A stretch of DNA of 64,000 nt, taken from assembly GCA_021108185.1 (NCBI GenBank), contig JAIORJ010000133.1, positions 1 through 64,000 of the forward strand, read 5' to 3'. Position 1 is the stretch's first letter. Every line of letters starts with the position of its first letter. Below are positions 17,700 to 26,310 of the stretch, piece after piece. Source of the stretch: Methanococcoides sp. (GTDB taxonomy: Archaea; Halobacteriota; Methanosarcinia; Methanosarcinales; Methanosarcinaceae). Made by a program: the position numbers and the translations under genes. The notes under the pieces were generated by a model that saw only the letters and a list, made by a program, of their open reading frames with translations, was not told the origin of the DNA and did no database searches.

Positions 17700-18374
17700 T
17701 TACTTTTTCAACGTTGAAAGTTTGATGAACAGATATGCCATCAGTGAAGTGAACAATATAGATAATGCTACGGCGGGATAAAAGCCGATATTAATGCTGT
17801 AACTCGTATCGCCTGAAGGTAATGAACGTATCAACATGTAGATAAGAGCTACGATAACAATGGATGACAATACAACGATGATATGTTTTATATTAATTGA
17901 CTGGTCAAGAGATGAAAGGAGCTTTGAAAACCTGTCTGAGAACTGCATATTGAGATCGTTCTTCCTTTGAACATGAATTGCCTTCGAGGGTAACGAGAGA
18001 CTTTCATCGATGTCAATTGGAGCAAGACCATCACCGGACCCTGAACCACCTATTCTCACAGAAAAGCTTTCGGTCTTTGAACCATAGCCAACAGTTACAG
18101 ACACTTTGCCTTTGTTCACCAGGCGACCATCAAAGGGTATCCTTGCAATGACCGGAATATATTCTTCGTGTGAAACGTAAGGGTTGTCTTCAAGAAATGT
18201 CAGGTTGTCATAGAGATCGTCACTTGCAGACAGATGAACATGCGTTGGAGAGCCATAGTTGATTATCACTATCTCAAAACTTTGTTCACCACCAGGAGAC
18301 AGGGGTATATCCAATACATCTGTTTCAAATTCAATGGAATTAACACCAAGACGGTTAATGTGTACCTGCTGCAA
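17700..18374 (-). CDS. Membrane protein with extracytoplasmic-type beta domain (DUF7524-like)
   Basis: A 224-residue protein. Residues about 1-115 form a beta-rich domain (FEIVIINYGSPTHVHLSAS, VSVTVGYGSKTESFSV) resembling an Ig-like fold. A linker and two C-terminal membrane helices (about 162-182 and 195-216) follow. The arrangement resembles a conserved haloarchaeal/methanogen family of unknown function. The start is TTG, supported by GAGGTT seven bases upstream. It lies between a Trm112-like gene (20-nt gap) and pyrG (19-nt gap) in a leftward run. The family name is tentative. Confidence 0.6.
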   Translation of the reverse strand: MQQVHINRLGVNSIEFETDVLDIPLSPGGEQSFEIVIINYGSPTHVHLSASDDLYDNLTFLEDNPYVSHEEYIPVIARIPFDGRLVNKGKVSVTVGYGSKTESFSVRIGGSGSGDGLAPIDIDESLSLPSKAIHVQRKNDLNMQFSDRFSKLLSSLDQSINIKHIIVVLSSIVIVALIYMLIRSLPSGDTSYSINIGFYPAVALSILFTSLMAYLFIKLSTLKK

Positions 18375-18394
18375 GAATTCAACCTCAGTTTATA

Positions 18395-18577
18395 TTATTC
18401 CCGTAATTCTGGAGGGAGCATGTTAGGAATGCCATCCGTGATCGGGTAATATTCATTACATTTTGAACAATAAAGAGTTCCTGAAATAATCTCTTTTTCA
18501 TCTTCTTTGGTGATATTCAGAACAAGGTCGCCTTTGCATATAGGGCACGCCAGAATATCCATGAGATCTTTCTTCAT
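18395..18577 (-). CDS. Trm112-like methyltransferase activator
   Basis: A 60-residue zinc-binding protein of the Trm112/YcaR type. MDILACPICKGDLVL leads to CSKC and EYYPITDGIPNMLPPE; the cysteines are at 11, 14, 37 and 40, and the ITDGIPNML tail is the family signature. In archaea and eukaryotes Trm112 binds and activates several tRNA, rRNA and protein methyltransferases. The start could also be the ATG at codon 6 (MDILACP). It leads a leftward run with the membrane protein and pyrG. Confidence 0.85.
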   Translation of the reverse strand: MKKDLMDILACPICKGDLVLNITKEDEKEIISGTLYCSKCNEYYPITDGIPNMLPPELRE

Positions 18578-18693
18578 TTAATTTCACCAGACGGAAAAGC
18601 ATTGCAATTCATATCAAGGTTTTGGTTTTAGATGGCAATAAGTAGAACACATGGTAGATAAACTTAATTTACATCTTCTATAATCATACATAT

Positions 18694-19638
18694 ATGTTCG
18701 ATCTGTTCATCAGGGTTTTTGATTTTGCATTACCCGTCATAATTACAATTTTCATTGGCCTTTTCGGCACAGGTGTTCTAATTGAGATGGGGCTCATGCA
18801 AAAGCTTTCACGGTTCACAGAACCCATTTTCAAACATACCCATCTTCCACAGGCATGTGCATCTGCATTCATGGTATCCCTTGGGTCCACAGTGGCTGCA
18901 AATAGCATGGTAGTGAAAGTGAAGGACGAGGGGTTTATTGATGATCGCGAAATGATGTTATGTGCTATTTTGAACAGTACGCCAGCTTATATAAGAGAGA
19001 TATTGACATACCAGATCCCGATAGTCATTCCTGCACTTGGCCCTATTGTGGGCGGATTCTACGTGATGGTATTTATTATAAGTGCGATAGTAAAAGTTAG
19101 TGTGGTCATAATTCTGAGCAGGATCTGGTTCAAGGAACATAACGGTGCATCAATAGAACCCGAAAAGATAGAGAGACCAAAATTAAAAGAGGCTATTCGA
19201 AAAGCATTCAATAAACAAAAGAGGCTTTTCACTAAAATAGCCATCATTTACCTTACGATGACAACGCTTGTCTTCGCTTTGAGGGAAAGAGGTGCTTTCG
19301 AGACATTCAACGTACTGCCACTGGCAGATATATTTGGAATCCCGGCAGAGAGCATAATTCCCCTTACGACCTATGTGGCAAGTCCTATCATTGGAATATC
19401 GTTACTGGGACCACTGATAAGTGACGGAGGGATAACATATCTTCAGGCAATGATAGTGCTAATGCTTGGAAGTATGTTCATGCTACCCATACTAAGCATC
19501 AGGTCGATCCTCCCACGTTATGTATCCATATTCGGACCCAAGGTCGGTTTTAGGATCGTGGCGTTCTCCACAGGAATGAGTATGTCGATAAGGTTCATCA
19601 TTTTGATAATACTGTTATCAATAGCGAAAATGCAATGA
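18694..19638 (+). CDS. Gate-domain membrane transport protein (nucleoside recognition family)
   Basis: A 314-residue integral membrane protein with about eight hydrophobic helices and two related gate halves. The N-terminal half contains GLFGTGVLIEMGLMQ and STVAANSMV. The C-terminal half contains ASPIIGISLLGPLISDGG and GPKVGFRIVAFSTGMSMSIR. The nucleoside-recognition/Gate domain occurs in concentrative nucleoside carriers, FeoB and spore proteins, and the substrate here is unknown. No ribosome binding site precedes the ATG, and AT-rich TATA-like sequence lies about 30 bases upstream, so a leaderless transcript is plausible. It is convergent with the fpo operon. Confidence 0.75.
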   Translation: MFDLFIRVFDFALPVIITIFIGLFGTGVLIEMGLMQKLSRFTEPIFKHTHLPQACASAFMVSLGSTVAANSMVVKVKDEGFIDDREMMLCAILNSTPAYIREILTYQIPIVIPALGPIVGGFYVMVFIISAIVKVSVVIILSRIWFKEHNGASIEPEKIERPKLKEAIRKAFNKQKRLFTKIAIIYLTMTTLVFALRERGAFETFNVLPLADIFGIPAESIIPLTTYVASPIIGISLLGPLISDGGITYLQAMIVLMLGSMFMLPILSIRSILPRYVSIFGPKVGFRIVAFSTGMSMSIRFIILIILLSIAKMQ

Positions 19639-19641
19639 TAT

Positions 19642-19685
19642 TAAAAAAAGAAAAAAAAGGAAAGGTCAGTATTAATACCGACCTT
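19642..19685 (-). terminator. Terminator of the fpo operon
   Basis: On the minus strand an AAGGTCGGTAT/ATACTGACCTT hairpin is followed at once by two runs of seven or eight T. It begins at the fpoO stop codon. Stem, tight loop and T-runs make this a convincing end for the 10-kb fpo transcript. Confidence 0.75.
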
Positions 19686-20035
19686 CAGTGATGTTCACCA
19701 CACAGTTCATCCTTTTTCTCAAAGGATGCACTGGATTCTTCAAGGCATTTCAGGCATATCTTTCTGGTTTTGACAATAGACCCTTTTGAAAATGAGGGGA
19801 CGTTTACCCCTACATCTTGCAACTGGGCCTTTGTACCACAAAGATCACATTTTCCAAATGTGCCTGCAGCCACTTTTTCACTAGATTCGTCATAGGCCTT
19901 TTTAGCAGCAGCCAGACAGCCGCCACAAAGACCTTTCCATACACCTTCAGGGTAAGAGTGCTCAAACCTTGGTGAGAATACCCTTACAGGACATACGGTT
20001 GGAATCGATACTCCGCAAAGATCACAATCTGCCAT
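19685..20035 (-). CDS. fpoO: F420H2 dehydrogenase subunit FpoO
   Basis: A 116-residue cysteine-rich protein with pairs CDLC (4-7), CGGC, CDLC and CLKC, the pattern of FpoO, the extra subunit at the end of methanosarcinal fpo operons. It has been proposed to carry an iron-sulfur or zinc centre and has no Nuo counterpart. There is no membrane segment. Its ATG follows GGAGGAATAAG. It is the last gene of the operon, 14 nt after fpoN, and ends in the terminator hairpin. Confidence 0.88.
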   Translation of the reverse strand: MADCDLCGVSIPTVCPVRVFSPRFEHSYPEGVWKGLCGGCLAAAKKAYDESSEKVAAGTFGKCDLCGTKAQLQDVGVNVPSFSKGSIVKTRKICLKCLEESSASFEKKDELCGEHH

Positions 20036-20049
20036 ATCTTATTCCTCCA

Positions 20050-21492
20050 TTAGATCAATACACTTGCGGCTTCCATTGCCATGCTTACGAAAGGCTCTGG
20101 CCAGATACCTATTACCAATACACCTGCAACTGCAAGAAGCAGTGCAACGACGTATGGAAGTGGTTCTGAGACCCTATCTCCATCAGTTGGTTTTGCATAC
20201 ATGTACCTGACAACCCTTGCATAGTAGTACAGTGAAAGTGCGCTGTTAAGAATAGCGATCACTGCGAGCCATACAAGACCTGACTGGATAGTTGATGAGA
20301 ACAAGATGAACTTGCTCATGTAACCTGCTGTTGGTGGGATACCGGACAGTGCGAATACGAACACGGTCATACTTAGAGCAGTTATTGGCATTCTCCTGCC
20401 AAGACCCTTGAAGTTGTCAAGATGGTCAGCATTTAGAATGTCCTTGTTCTCTGATGTTACCATGTAGACCACAGCTGCTGTTGCAATAAAAGCTCCTGCT
20501 TTCATGAAGCCGTGTGACAATGCATAGAGGATACCACCAGTTAATGCCATAGGGGTCATGACCACAAATGCCATTGTGATGTATCCTGCCTGTGCAAGAG
20601 ACGAGTAAGCAAGCATGCGTTTTACACTTGTCTGGGACAGAGCAACGATGTTACCATAGGTCATTGTCAGGACTGCGAGGATAGCAAAAGCGATCTGCCA
20701 GTCTGCCTGAAGGGCAATGAGAGCTCCTATGAAAACTTTGAAAGCTGCGATGATACCCATCTTCTTGGAACCTGCTGCCAGAAGCGCAGACACAAGGGAA
20801 GGTGCTCCCTGATAGGTGTCAGGTGCCCACATGTGGAATGGCACAAGAGCTATCTTGAAACCGAATCCTGCGATCAAGAGTACAAGGGAAAGAATTCCCA
20901 TTGGGCTGTTAAGCAGAAGATCGATGTTCTGAGCAATTCCCTCAATGTTGGTAGTGCCAGTTGCACCATAGACATATCCGATACCAAGCAGCAACAGAGC
21001 AGCTGAAAGGGAACCTATGATGAAGTACTTCATTGAAGCTTCAATGGAAGCAGGGTTCTTTTTCTCGAAACCTGCAAGACCATAGGTTGCAAGACTTGCC
21101 AGTTCGAATGCAACGAACAGGACCATGAGGTCATTCGCAGATGCTACCATCATCATACCGATGGTCGCGAAGAGCACCAGTACATAGTATTCATCTGCAT
21201 GGTCGTTGCCATCAGTGTATTTTACGGATGCAATACACACAAGGGTCGTAACTGTAAGGAACACTATCTTAAAGAACTGCGATAGTGCATCGATGCTCAG
21301 TGAGTTCGAGAACATCACTGCAGTAGTACCAAAGCTGCTGATGGTCAGCAGCATGGCAACGAGACAACCAAGTGTTGCTATGTATCCGAGTATTTTCTTA
21401 GACTGGGCTGACAGGAAAAGACCTGCCAAAAGCACGATCAAACCTGTTACCAGAATTGTGATCTCAGGTGCAAGTAACATTAGATCCACCAT
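20050..21492 (-). CDS. fpoN: F420H2 dehydrogenase subunit FpoN
   Basis: A 480-residue antiporter-like membrane subunit (NuoN/ND2 homologue) with about 13-14 helices. It is one of three Mrp-type proton channels that couple electron flow from F420H2 to methanophenazine with proton export. Visible marks are MKYFIIGSLSAALLLLGIGY, the FHMWAPDTYQGAP loop, and KRMLAYSSLAQAGYI with the key lysine. An alternative ATG four codons in (MLLAPEIT) has GGTGGAT before it. It follows fpoM by 3 nt. Confidence 0.95.
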   Translation of the reverse strand: MVDLMLLAPEITILVTGLIVLLAGLFLSAQSKKILGYIATLGCLVAMLLTISSFGTTAVMFSNSLSIDALSQFFKIVFLTVTTLVCIASVKYTDGNDHADEYYVLVLFATIGMMMVASANDLMVLFVAFELASLATYGLAGFEKKNPASIEASMKYFIIGSLSAALLLLGIGYVYGATGTTNIEGIAQNIDLLLNSPMGILSLVLLIAGFGFKIALVPFHMWAPDTYQGAPSLVSALLAAGSKKMGIIAAFKVFIGALIALQADWQIAFAILAVLTMTYGNIVALSQTSVKRMLAYSSLAQAGYITMAFVVMTPMALTGGILYALSHGFMKAGAFIATAAVVYMVTSENKDILNADHLDNFKGLGRRMPITALSMTVFVFALSGIPPTAGYMSKFILFSSTIQSGLVWLAVIAILNSALSLYYYARVVRYMYAKPTDGDRVSEPLPYVVALLLAVAGVLVIGIWPEPFVSMAMEAASVLI

Positions 21493-21495
21493 TGC

Positions 21496-22983
21496 TTAGA
21501 CCCCCATTACAGCCATCAGGCTGACAATATGTTCTGAATTCGTTATCATCATATCCAGCACCGGACTTGGGTTCAATCCAAAGTACAGTACGAGAAGGGC
21601 AATGATCCCCATGGAGAACGTCTGGAAGGACGAAATATCCACGATATCACCAAGCTTTTCATTGAAAGGACCAAACATTGCCCTTTGCAATGCCCACAGG
21701 TGATATGCTGCTGTAATTACAATAGCCAGCAGAGCGACTATCACGTAAATAGGCACGTTAATGAAACTGAATGTCAACACGAGGAACTCTGCGATGAAAC
21801 CGGTAAGTCCCGGCAATCCAAGTGAAGCCATGAAACCGAGTACCATGATCACTGTGAGCTTAGGCATCTTCTGTGCAAGCCCACCAAGATTATTGATGAT
21901 ACTTGTACCAGTTTTGGTCTGTATCACACCACATGACATGAACATAATGCTCATGATCAAACCGTGTGAGAACTGCTGGAACATTGCACCGGATATTGAA
22001 AGGCTCACAAGACCAGCAGCACCAAGGGTTACGTATCCCATGTGGCTGATACTGGAATATGCGATCATTCTCTTAAGGTCCTTCTGTGCGAGTGCAAGGA
22101 ATGCACCGTAAATAATGCTTATTGCACCAAGAGCTCCCATGATAGTTATCATAAGGCTTGGAGTTGCTGTGAATGGCAACATTGGAAGCATTACCCTGAA
22201 CAATCCATACCCACCGATCTTGAGCAATATAAAGAGCACACTGCCTGCGGTAGGTGCTTCTGAATATGCATCAGGTAACCAGGAATGGAATGGCACTACA
22301 GGTGTCTTCACAATGAAACCGAACAGCAATGCAAGGAAGATCGCATCCCTGGCAATTTCGGATTCCAAGAACTGGAACTGACCTATAAGGTAAGCCATAT
22401 CCATATTTGGAACTCCGTTAAGAGACCATGCATTGTAGTACAATCCAAAGATACCCAACAGCATCACAAGAGATGCTACGTGAGTGTAGATGAAGAACTT
22501 GATAGCTGCATGTTTCTTGTTGGCTCCTCCCCATATATTGACCATGAAGAACAATGGTACGAGGGTAAGCTCCCAGAATACGTAGAACAGGAAGAAGTCC
22601 AGTGATATGAAAACACCGATGACTGCACCCTGCATTGCAAGGATCAGAGCATAGAACCTGTTAGGTGCTGCTCTGACATCATTCCAGGTGTAGATGATCA
22701 ACAGTGGAATGACTATTGCATTGAGCAATATAAGAGGCATGGAAACACCATCGACACCAAGGTGATAGGTGATACCCAATGAAGGGATCCAGTTAGCCGC
22801 TTCTTCGAACTGCATTGCTGCAGATGTACTATCGAATGAGAAGTACATGTACATTGTCAGGACCAGGGTAATAAGAGTACCCACTAGTGCGGATATCCTT
22901 GCCTGCTCCTTTGTTTTTGTAAAGAATGTTACGGCTGAGAACAAAATTGGGATCAGCACGATCAAAGATAATATTGGTAACAT
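21496..22983 (-). CDS. fpoM: F420H2 dehydrogenase subunit FpoM
   Basis: A 495-residue proton-pumping membrane subunit (NuoM/ND4 homologue) with about 14 helices. Family marks are YVFWELTLVPLFFMV, KFFIYTHVASL with the channel lysine, PFHSWLPDAYSEAPTAGS and KRMIAYSSISHMGYV. The ATG follows GGAGG at good spacing, one base from the end of fpoL. Length and motifs are complete. Confidence 0.96.
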   Translation of the reverse strand: MLPILSLIVLIPILFSAVTFFTKTKEQARISALVGTLITLVLTMYMYFSFDSTSAAMQFEEAANWIPSLGITYHLGVDGVSMPLILLNAIVIPLLIIYTWNDVRAAPNRFYALILAMQGAVIGVFISLDFFLFYVFWELTLVPLFFMVNIWGGANKKHAAIKFFIYTHVASLVMLLGIFGLYYNAWSLNGVPNMDMAYLIGQFQFLESEIARDAIFLALLFGFIVKTPVVPFHSWLPDAYSEAPTAGSVLFILLKIGGYGLFRVMLPMLPFTATPSLMITIMGALGAISIIYGAFLALAQKDLKRMIAYSSISHMGYVTLGAAGLVSLSISGAMFQQFSHGLIMSIMFMSCGVIQTKTGTSIINNLGGLAQKMPKLTVIMVLGFMASLGLPGLTGFIAEFLVLTFSFINVPIYVIVALLAIVITAAYHLWALQRAMFGPFNEKLGDIVDISSFQTFSMGIIALLVLYFGLNPSPVLDMMITNSEHIVSLMAVMGV

Positions 22984-24980
22984 TAGAAGACCTCCATGAT
23001 CAGCTTGACCAATATTACCAGTAGTCCGACTCCTGCAACAACTGCTGCTGCATAATCCTGTATAACTCCGGTCTGGAATTTCCTGAGGGAGTCTCCTGCC
23101 TCAATAAGGAAGGTACTGGTTCCGTTGACAAGCCAATCCAGCATCTTGTCTGAATAGAAGCTTGCAAGTGCAAGACCTTCATAGATGATCTTTACGGAAA
23201 AGATCTCAACAAATATCTGATGCTGATAATATCTGTTATAGAGCAACTTGTAAACAGGATTTTCACTTGATACGATTCTGCTCATGTCAATGACTCTCTT
23301 GTTGTAGATCAGATAAGCGATCACAAGGCCTGCAACTGCCACGATCAGAGGCATCCAGAGGATAAGAAGGGGTTCGTGCCCATGAGGTCCAAGATGATAG
23401 CCACCGAGTTCTGCAAGTGCATTCATATCAAGATGTTCAAAGTTCGATTCAATGAACGCCATGAACTTACCTCTGGTAAGTGCACCGAAGATCACTGCAA
23501 ATACTGCAAGGATCGCCAGTGGGATCGTCATGGATGATGGAGACTCGTGTCCACCATAATCGCTCCTTGGTTTTCCTGTAAAGGTCATGAAGATCAACCT
23601 GAAGATATACAGGGATGTGAGGAATGCTGCGGTTATAGCGAACAGGTATGGCATCCAATTGCCGGTCTCTGTTGCGAACACGTATGCATATTCGATTATC
23701 GGATCTTTACTGAGGAAACCGCTGAAACCAATGCTGGTGCCAGGAATACCAAAACCTGCCAATGCAAGTGCTGCTGCGGTCATTGTAGCGAATGTTATAG
23801 GCATTACTTTACCTACACCACCGAGCTGCCTCATGTCATGTGTACCTACAGCGTGAATAACACTTCCTGCACAGAGGAAGAGCAATGCCTTGAAGAATGC
23901 ATGGTTGATGAGGTGGAACATTGAAACTCCAACAGCCTCTGCACCAATAACTGCACCAAGACCAAGACCAAGCACCATGTAACCAAGCTGGCTGATAGTC
24001 GAGAAAGCAAGAACTCTCTTAAGATCGTTCATCACTATACCCATTGTTGCTGCGAACAGTGCAGTGAAAGCACCGAGCATTGCAACGACCATCAAAGTAC
24101 CAGGTGCTGCAAGGAACATTGGGAACGTACGTGCTACAAGATAGACACCAGCTGTAACCATTGTTGCTGCGTGGATAAGTGCTGAAACGGTAGTTGGACC
24201 TTCCATTGCATCAGGAAGCCACACATGGAGTGGGAACTGACCTGACTTACCAACCGCACCACCGAAGAACAACAGTGTTACAAGGGTCAAATGACTTACT
24301 TCCATACCAAGGATCGTTGAGTTAATCGCAACGAGGTCAGGTATGAACTTGAATATCTCTTCGAACTGAAGGAGATAGACGCCTTCTGGAAGCTTGCCTT
24401 CGAGTATTGCGAATATGTCTGCAAAAAGCAGAACGATACCTGCAAGGAACATGACATCTCCGATCCTGGTGGTCAAGAACGCCTTCTTTGCTGCTGAAGC
24501 AGCTCCAGGCTTGTGGAACCAGAATCCGATAAGCAAGTATGAGCTAAGGCCAACAAGTTCCCAGCAAACGAACAGCTGAAGAATGTTGTCTGAAAGGATC
24601 AGACCAAGCATTGCTGCTGTGAAGAGTGCGGTCTCTGCAAAGTAACGTGGCTTTGCAGGGTCATGTGACATGTAACCCACAGCATAGATGTGGATAAGCA
24701 AGCTCACAAAAGTGACCATTGAAAGCATTACCGCTGCAAGCGGATCGATCAATATTCCGAGATTGAGTATTGCAAACCAGTGAACAGATTGTGTTACAAC
24801 ATGTTCGGGGTTAGCTAACAGACCTGCTGTGATAGAAAGAGAGATCACACAGGATATCGCTATTGCAATGATCGGAATAATTGCACCACCGGATGGTAAC
24901 TTCTTCCCAAGGAAGAAAGTCAGCACAAAGGCGAGTGCAGGGAGTAGTGGTATTAAAAATGCAAGATTTTCCATTGCCAT
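22983..24980 (-). CDS. fpoL: F420H2 dehydrogenase subunit FpoL
   Basis: A 665-residue membrane subunit (NuoL/ND5 homologue), the most distal antiporter-like module with the long C-terminal lateral helix region. Marks are FVCWELVGLSSYLLIGFW, PLHVWLPDAMEGPTTVSALI and KRVLAFSTISQLGYMV. I chose the ATG starting MAMENLAFL behind GAGGTGG; a GTG three codons upstream overlaps that site. It follows fpoK directly. Confidence 0.95.
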   Translation of the reverse strand: MAMENLAFLIPLLPALAFVLTFFLGKKLPSGGAIIPIIAIAISCVISLSITAGLLANPEHVVTQSVHWFAILNLGILIDPLAAVMLSMVTFVSLLIHIYAVGYMSHDPAKPRYFAETALFTAAMLGLILSDNILQLFVCWELVGLSSYLLIGFWFHKPGAASAAKKAFLTTRIGDVMFLAGIVLLFADIFAILEGKLPEGVYLLQFEEIFKFIPDLVAINSTILGMEVSHLTLVTLLFFGGAVGKSGQFPLHVWLPDAMEGPTTVSALIHAATMVTAGVYLVARTFPMFLAAPGTLMVVAMLGAFTALFAATMGIVMNDLKRVLAFSTISQLGYMVLGLGLGAVIGAEAVGVSMFHLINHAFFKALLFLCAGSVIHAVGTHDMRQLGGVGKVMPITFATMTAAALALAGFGIPGTSIGFSGFLSKDPIIEYAYVFATETGNWMPYLFAITAAFLTSLYIFRLIFMTFTGKPRSDYGGHESPSSMTIPLAILAVFAVIFGALTRGKFMAFIESNFEHLDMNALAELGGYHLGPHGHEPLLILWMPLIVAVAGLVIAYLIYNKRVIDMSRIVSSENPVYKLLYNRYYQHQIFVEIFSVKIIYEGLALASFYSDKMLDWLVNGTSTFLIEAGDSLRKFQTGVIQDYAAAVVAGVGLLVILVKLIMEVF

Positions 24981-24982
24981 TT

Positions 24983-25285
24983 TTACCACCTCAATATGTT
25001 AAGCTTATCAACATCTATCATATCTCGCATCCTGTAAATTGACATGAGTATTGCAAATCCAATAGCTGCTTCTGCTGCAGCAAGTGCAATGGAGAACAGA
25101 GCAAATACCTGTCCTGTCATGTCATCATTATAACTTGAGAAGGCAACAAGGTTAATGTTTGCGGAGTTTAACATAAGTTCCACGCACATCAGCATCCTGA
25201 TACCGTTCTTATGGGTCATCAAACCATAGAGTCCTATGGAGAACACGATAGCTGAAAGAGCCAGATACCAATTCAATGGGATCAT
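24983..25285 (-). CDS. fpoK: F420H2 dehydrogenase subunit FpoK
   Basis: A 100-residue, three-helix membrane subunit (NuoK/ND4L homologue). [17 protein letters not shown] contains the conserved helix-2 glutamate, and [15 protein letters not shown] the second. The ATG overlaps the stop of the second fpoJ (TGATG) and follows AAGGAGATGAT. It is part of the E-channel/proton-relay region with the J and A subunits. Confidence 0.95.
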   Translation of the reverse strand: MIPLNWYLALSAIVFSIGLYGLMTHKNGIRMLMCVELMLNSANINLVAFSSYNDDMTGQVFALFSIALAAAEAAIGFAILMSIYRMRDMIDVDKLNILRW

Positions 25286-25635
25286 CAGTTATCATCTCCT
25301 TTTGCCATGTATATTGCACCGATCAATGAAGAGAGCAATACTATGGAAAGTAGCTCAAATGGAATTACAAAGTCTGTGAATATCAATACACCCAGTGCTT
25401 TGATGTTACTTTGGTCAGCAATATTCTGTGGAAGCTCTGCCACCGTTGTCCATCCAGTACCATATAATGATACAAGGATCACTGCAAGGAACAAAAACGC
25501 AATTGTTAGCCTGAACATCGTGTCAAGGACACCTCTCAAAGAAGGTGCTTGTATGTCCAGTAACTTTACGATCTGTTTCTTAGGATGGAACTGGTGAATG
25601 AATGAATCCAAAATTGTTGGACGATCATTAGTCAT
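25285..25635 (-). CDS. fpoJ: F420H2 dehydrogenase subunit FpoJ, second half
   Basis: A 116-residue protein with two clear helices, matching the C-terminal half of NuoJ/ND6 ([20 protein letters not shown], then [10 protein letters not shown]). In methanosarcinal operons NuoJ is encoded by two adjacent genes, and this is the second. It opens with a polar N-terminal stretch of about 35 residues. I chose the ATG behind GGGGCGTGAG; the GTG three codons upstream lies in the previous gene's end. Confidence 0.88.
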   Translation of the reverse strand: MTNDRPTILDSFIHQFHPKKQIVKLLDIQAPSLRGVLDTMFRLTIAFLFLAVILVSLYGTGWTTVAELPQNIADQSNIKALGVLIFTDFVIPFELLSIVLLSSLIGAIYMAKGDDN

Positions 25636-25897
25636 TGTTCTCACGCCCCATTGTTTTCTTAGTCAGCATCACTGCGAACAGTATCAGAACTCCAATTGCT
25701 CCTACATACACAAGGATCTGGACAACACCCAAAAACTGTGCATTCAGCATTATGTAAACAGCGGCTACTGTGAACATAGAGATGATCAGTGCAAGTGCTG
25801 CACGGACTATATCCCTTGTTACTACTGAAAGGATCGCAAATGAGATCAGTACAAGAGCAACGATCAAGAAAATGATGCCTTCGATTATACCTACCAT
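25628..25897 (-). CDS. fpoJ: F420H2 dehydrogenase subunit FpoJ, first half
   Basis: An 89-residue, three-helix protein matching the N-terminal half of NuoJ/ND6, with SVVTRDIVRAALALIISM and LNAQFLGVVQILVYVGAIGV. The latter is the pi-bulge helix that couples redox chemistry to proton movement in complex I. The ATG at 25897 follows GGTGAG; one four codons upstream overlaps fpoI more deeply. Its end overlaps the second fpoJ gene by eight bases. Confidence 0.9.
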   Translation of the reverse strand: MVGIIEGIIFLIVALVLISFAILSVVTRDIVRAALALIISMFTVAAVYIMLNAQFLGVVQILVYVGAIGVLILFAVMLTKKTMGRENND

Positions 25898-25898
25898 T

Positions 25899-26306
25899 TC
25901 ACTCACCATTCTCCCCTACCGGAGTTTCACGTGCTAACATGTCCGGAGTGTACAATAATTCTTCATGGGTCAATCTGATCACACCAGTTGTGTAGACCTT
26001 TGTGCTTGAAAGCGCATCTTTTGGACACTGATCGATACAAAGACCACAGAACATACAGTGGCTAATATCGATAGCAGGGAACCATCTTGTTTTGTCACTG
26101 TCTTTGCTTACCCTTGCCCTTACGATCTTTATCGCACTGTTGGGGCAGGTGTTTGCGCAAATACCACAGCCTATACATTTACTTTTATCAAGTTTTTGAA
26201 GCCCTCTGAACCTGTCAGGTAATTCGGTGGGCACCTCAGGATACCTTCTGGTAATAGGGGGCTTGTAGATATTCTTAACAGCTCTAGCAATATTTTTCAA
26301 TACCAT
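25899..26306 (-). CDS. fpoI: F420H2 dehydrogenase subunit FpoI
   Basis: A 135-residue peripheral subunit (NuoI/TYKY homologue) with two [4Fe-4S] motifs, CIGCGICANTCPNSAI and CMFCGLCIDQCPKDAL. It passes electrons from the F420H2-oxidising FpoF side towards FpoB. The loose N-terminus (about 1-40) should hug the membrane. The ATG lies 4 nt after fpoH, with GGGAATGTGA in front. Confidence 0.95.
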   Translation of the reverse strand: MVLKNIARAVKNIYKPPITRRYPEVPTELPDRFRGLQKLDKSKCIGCGICANTCPNSAIKIVRARVSKDSDKTRWFPAIDISHCMFCGLCIDQCPKDALSSTKVYTTGVIRLTHEELLYTPDMLARETPVGENGE

Positions 26307-26310
26307 GGTA

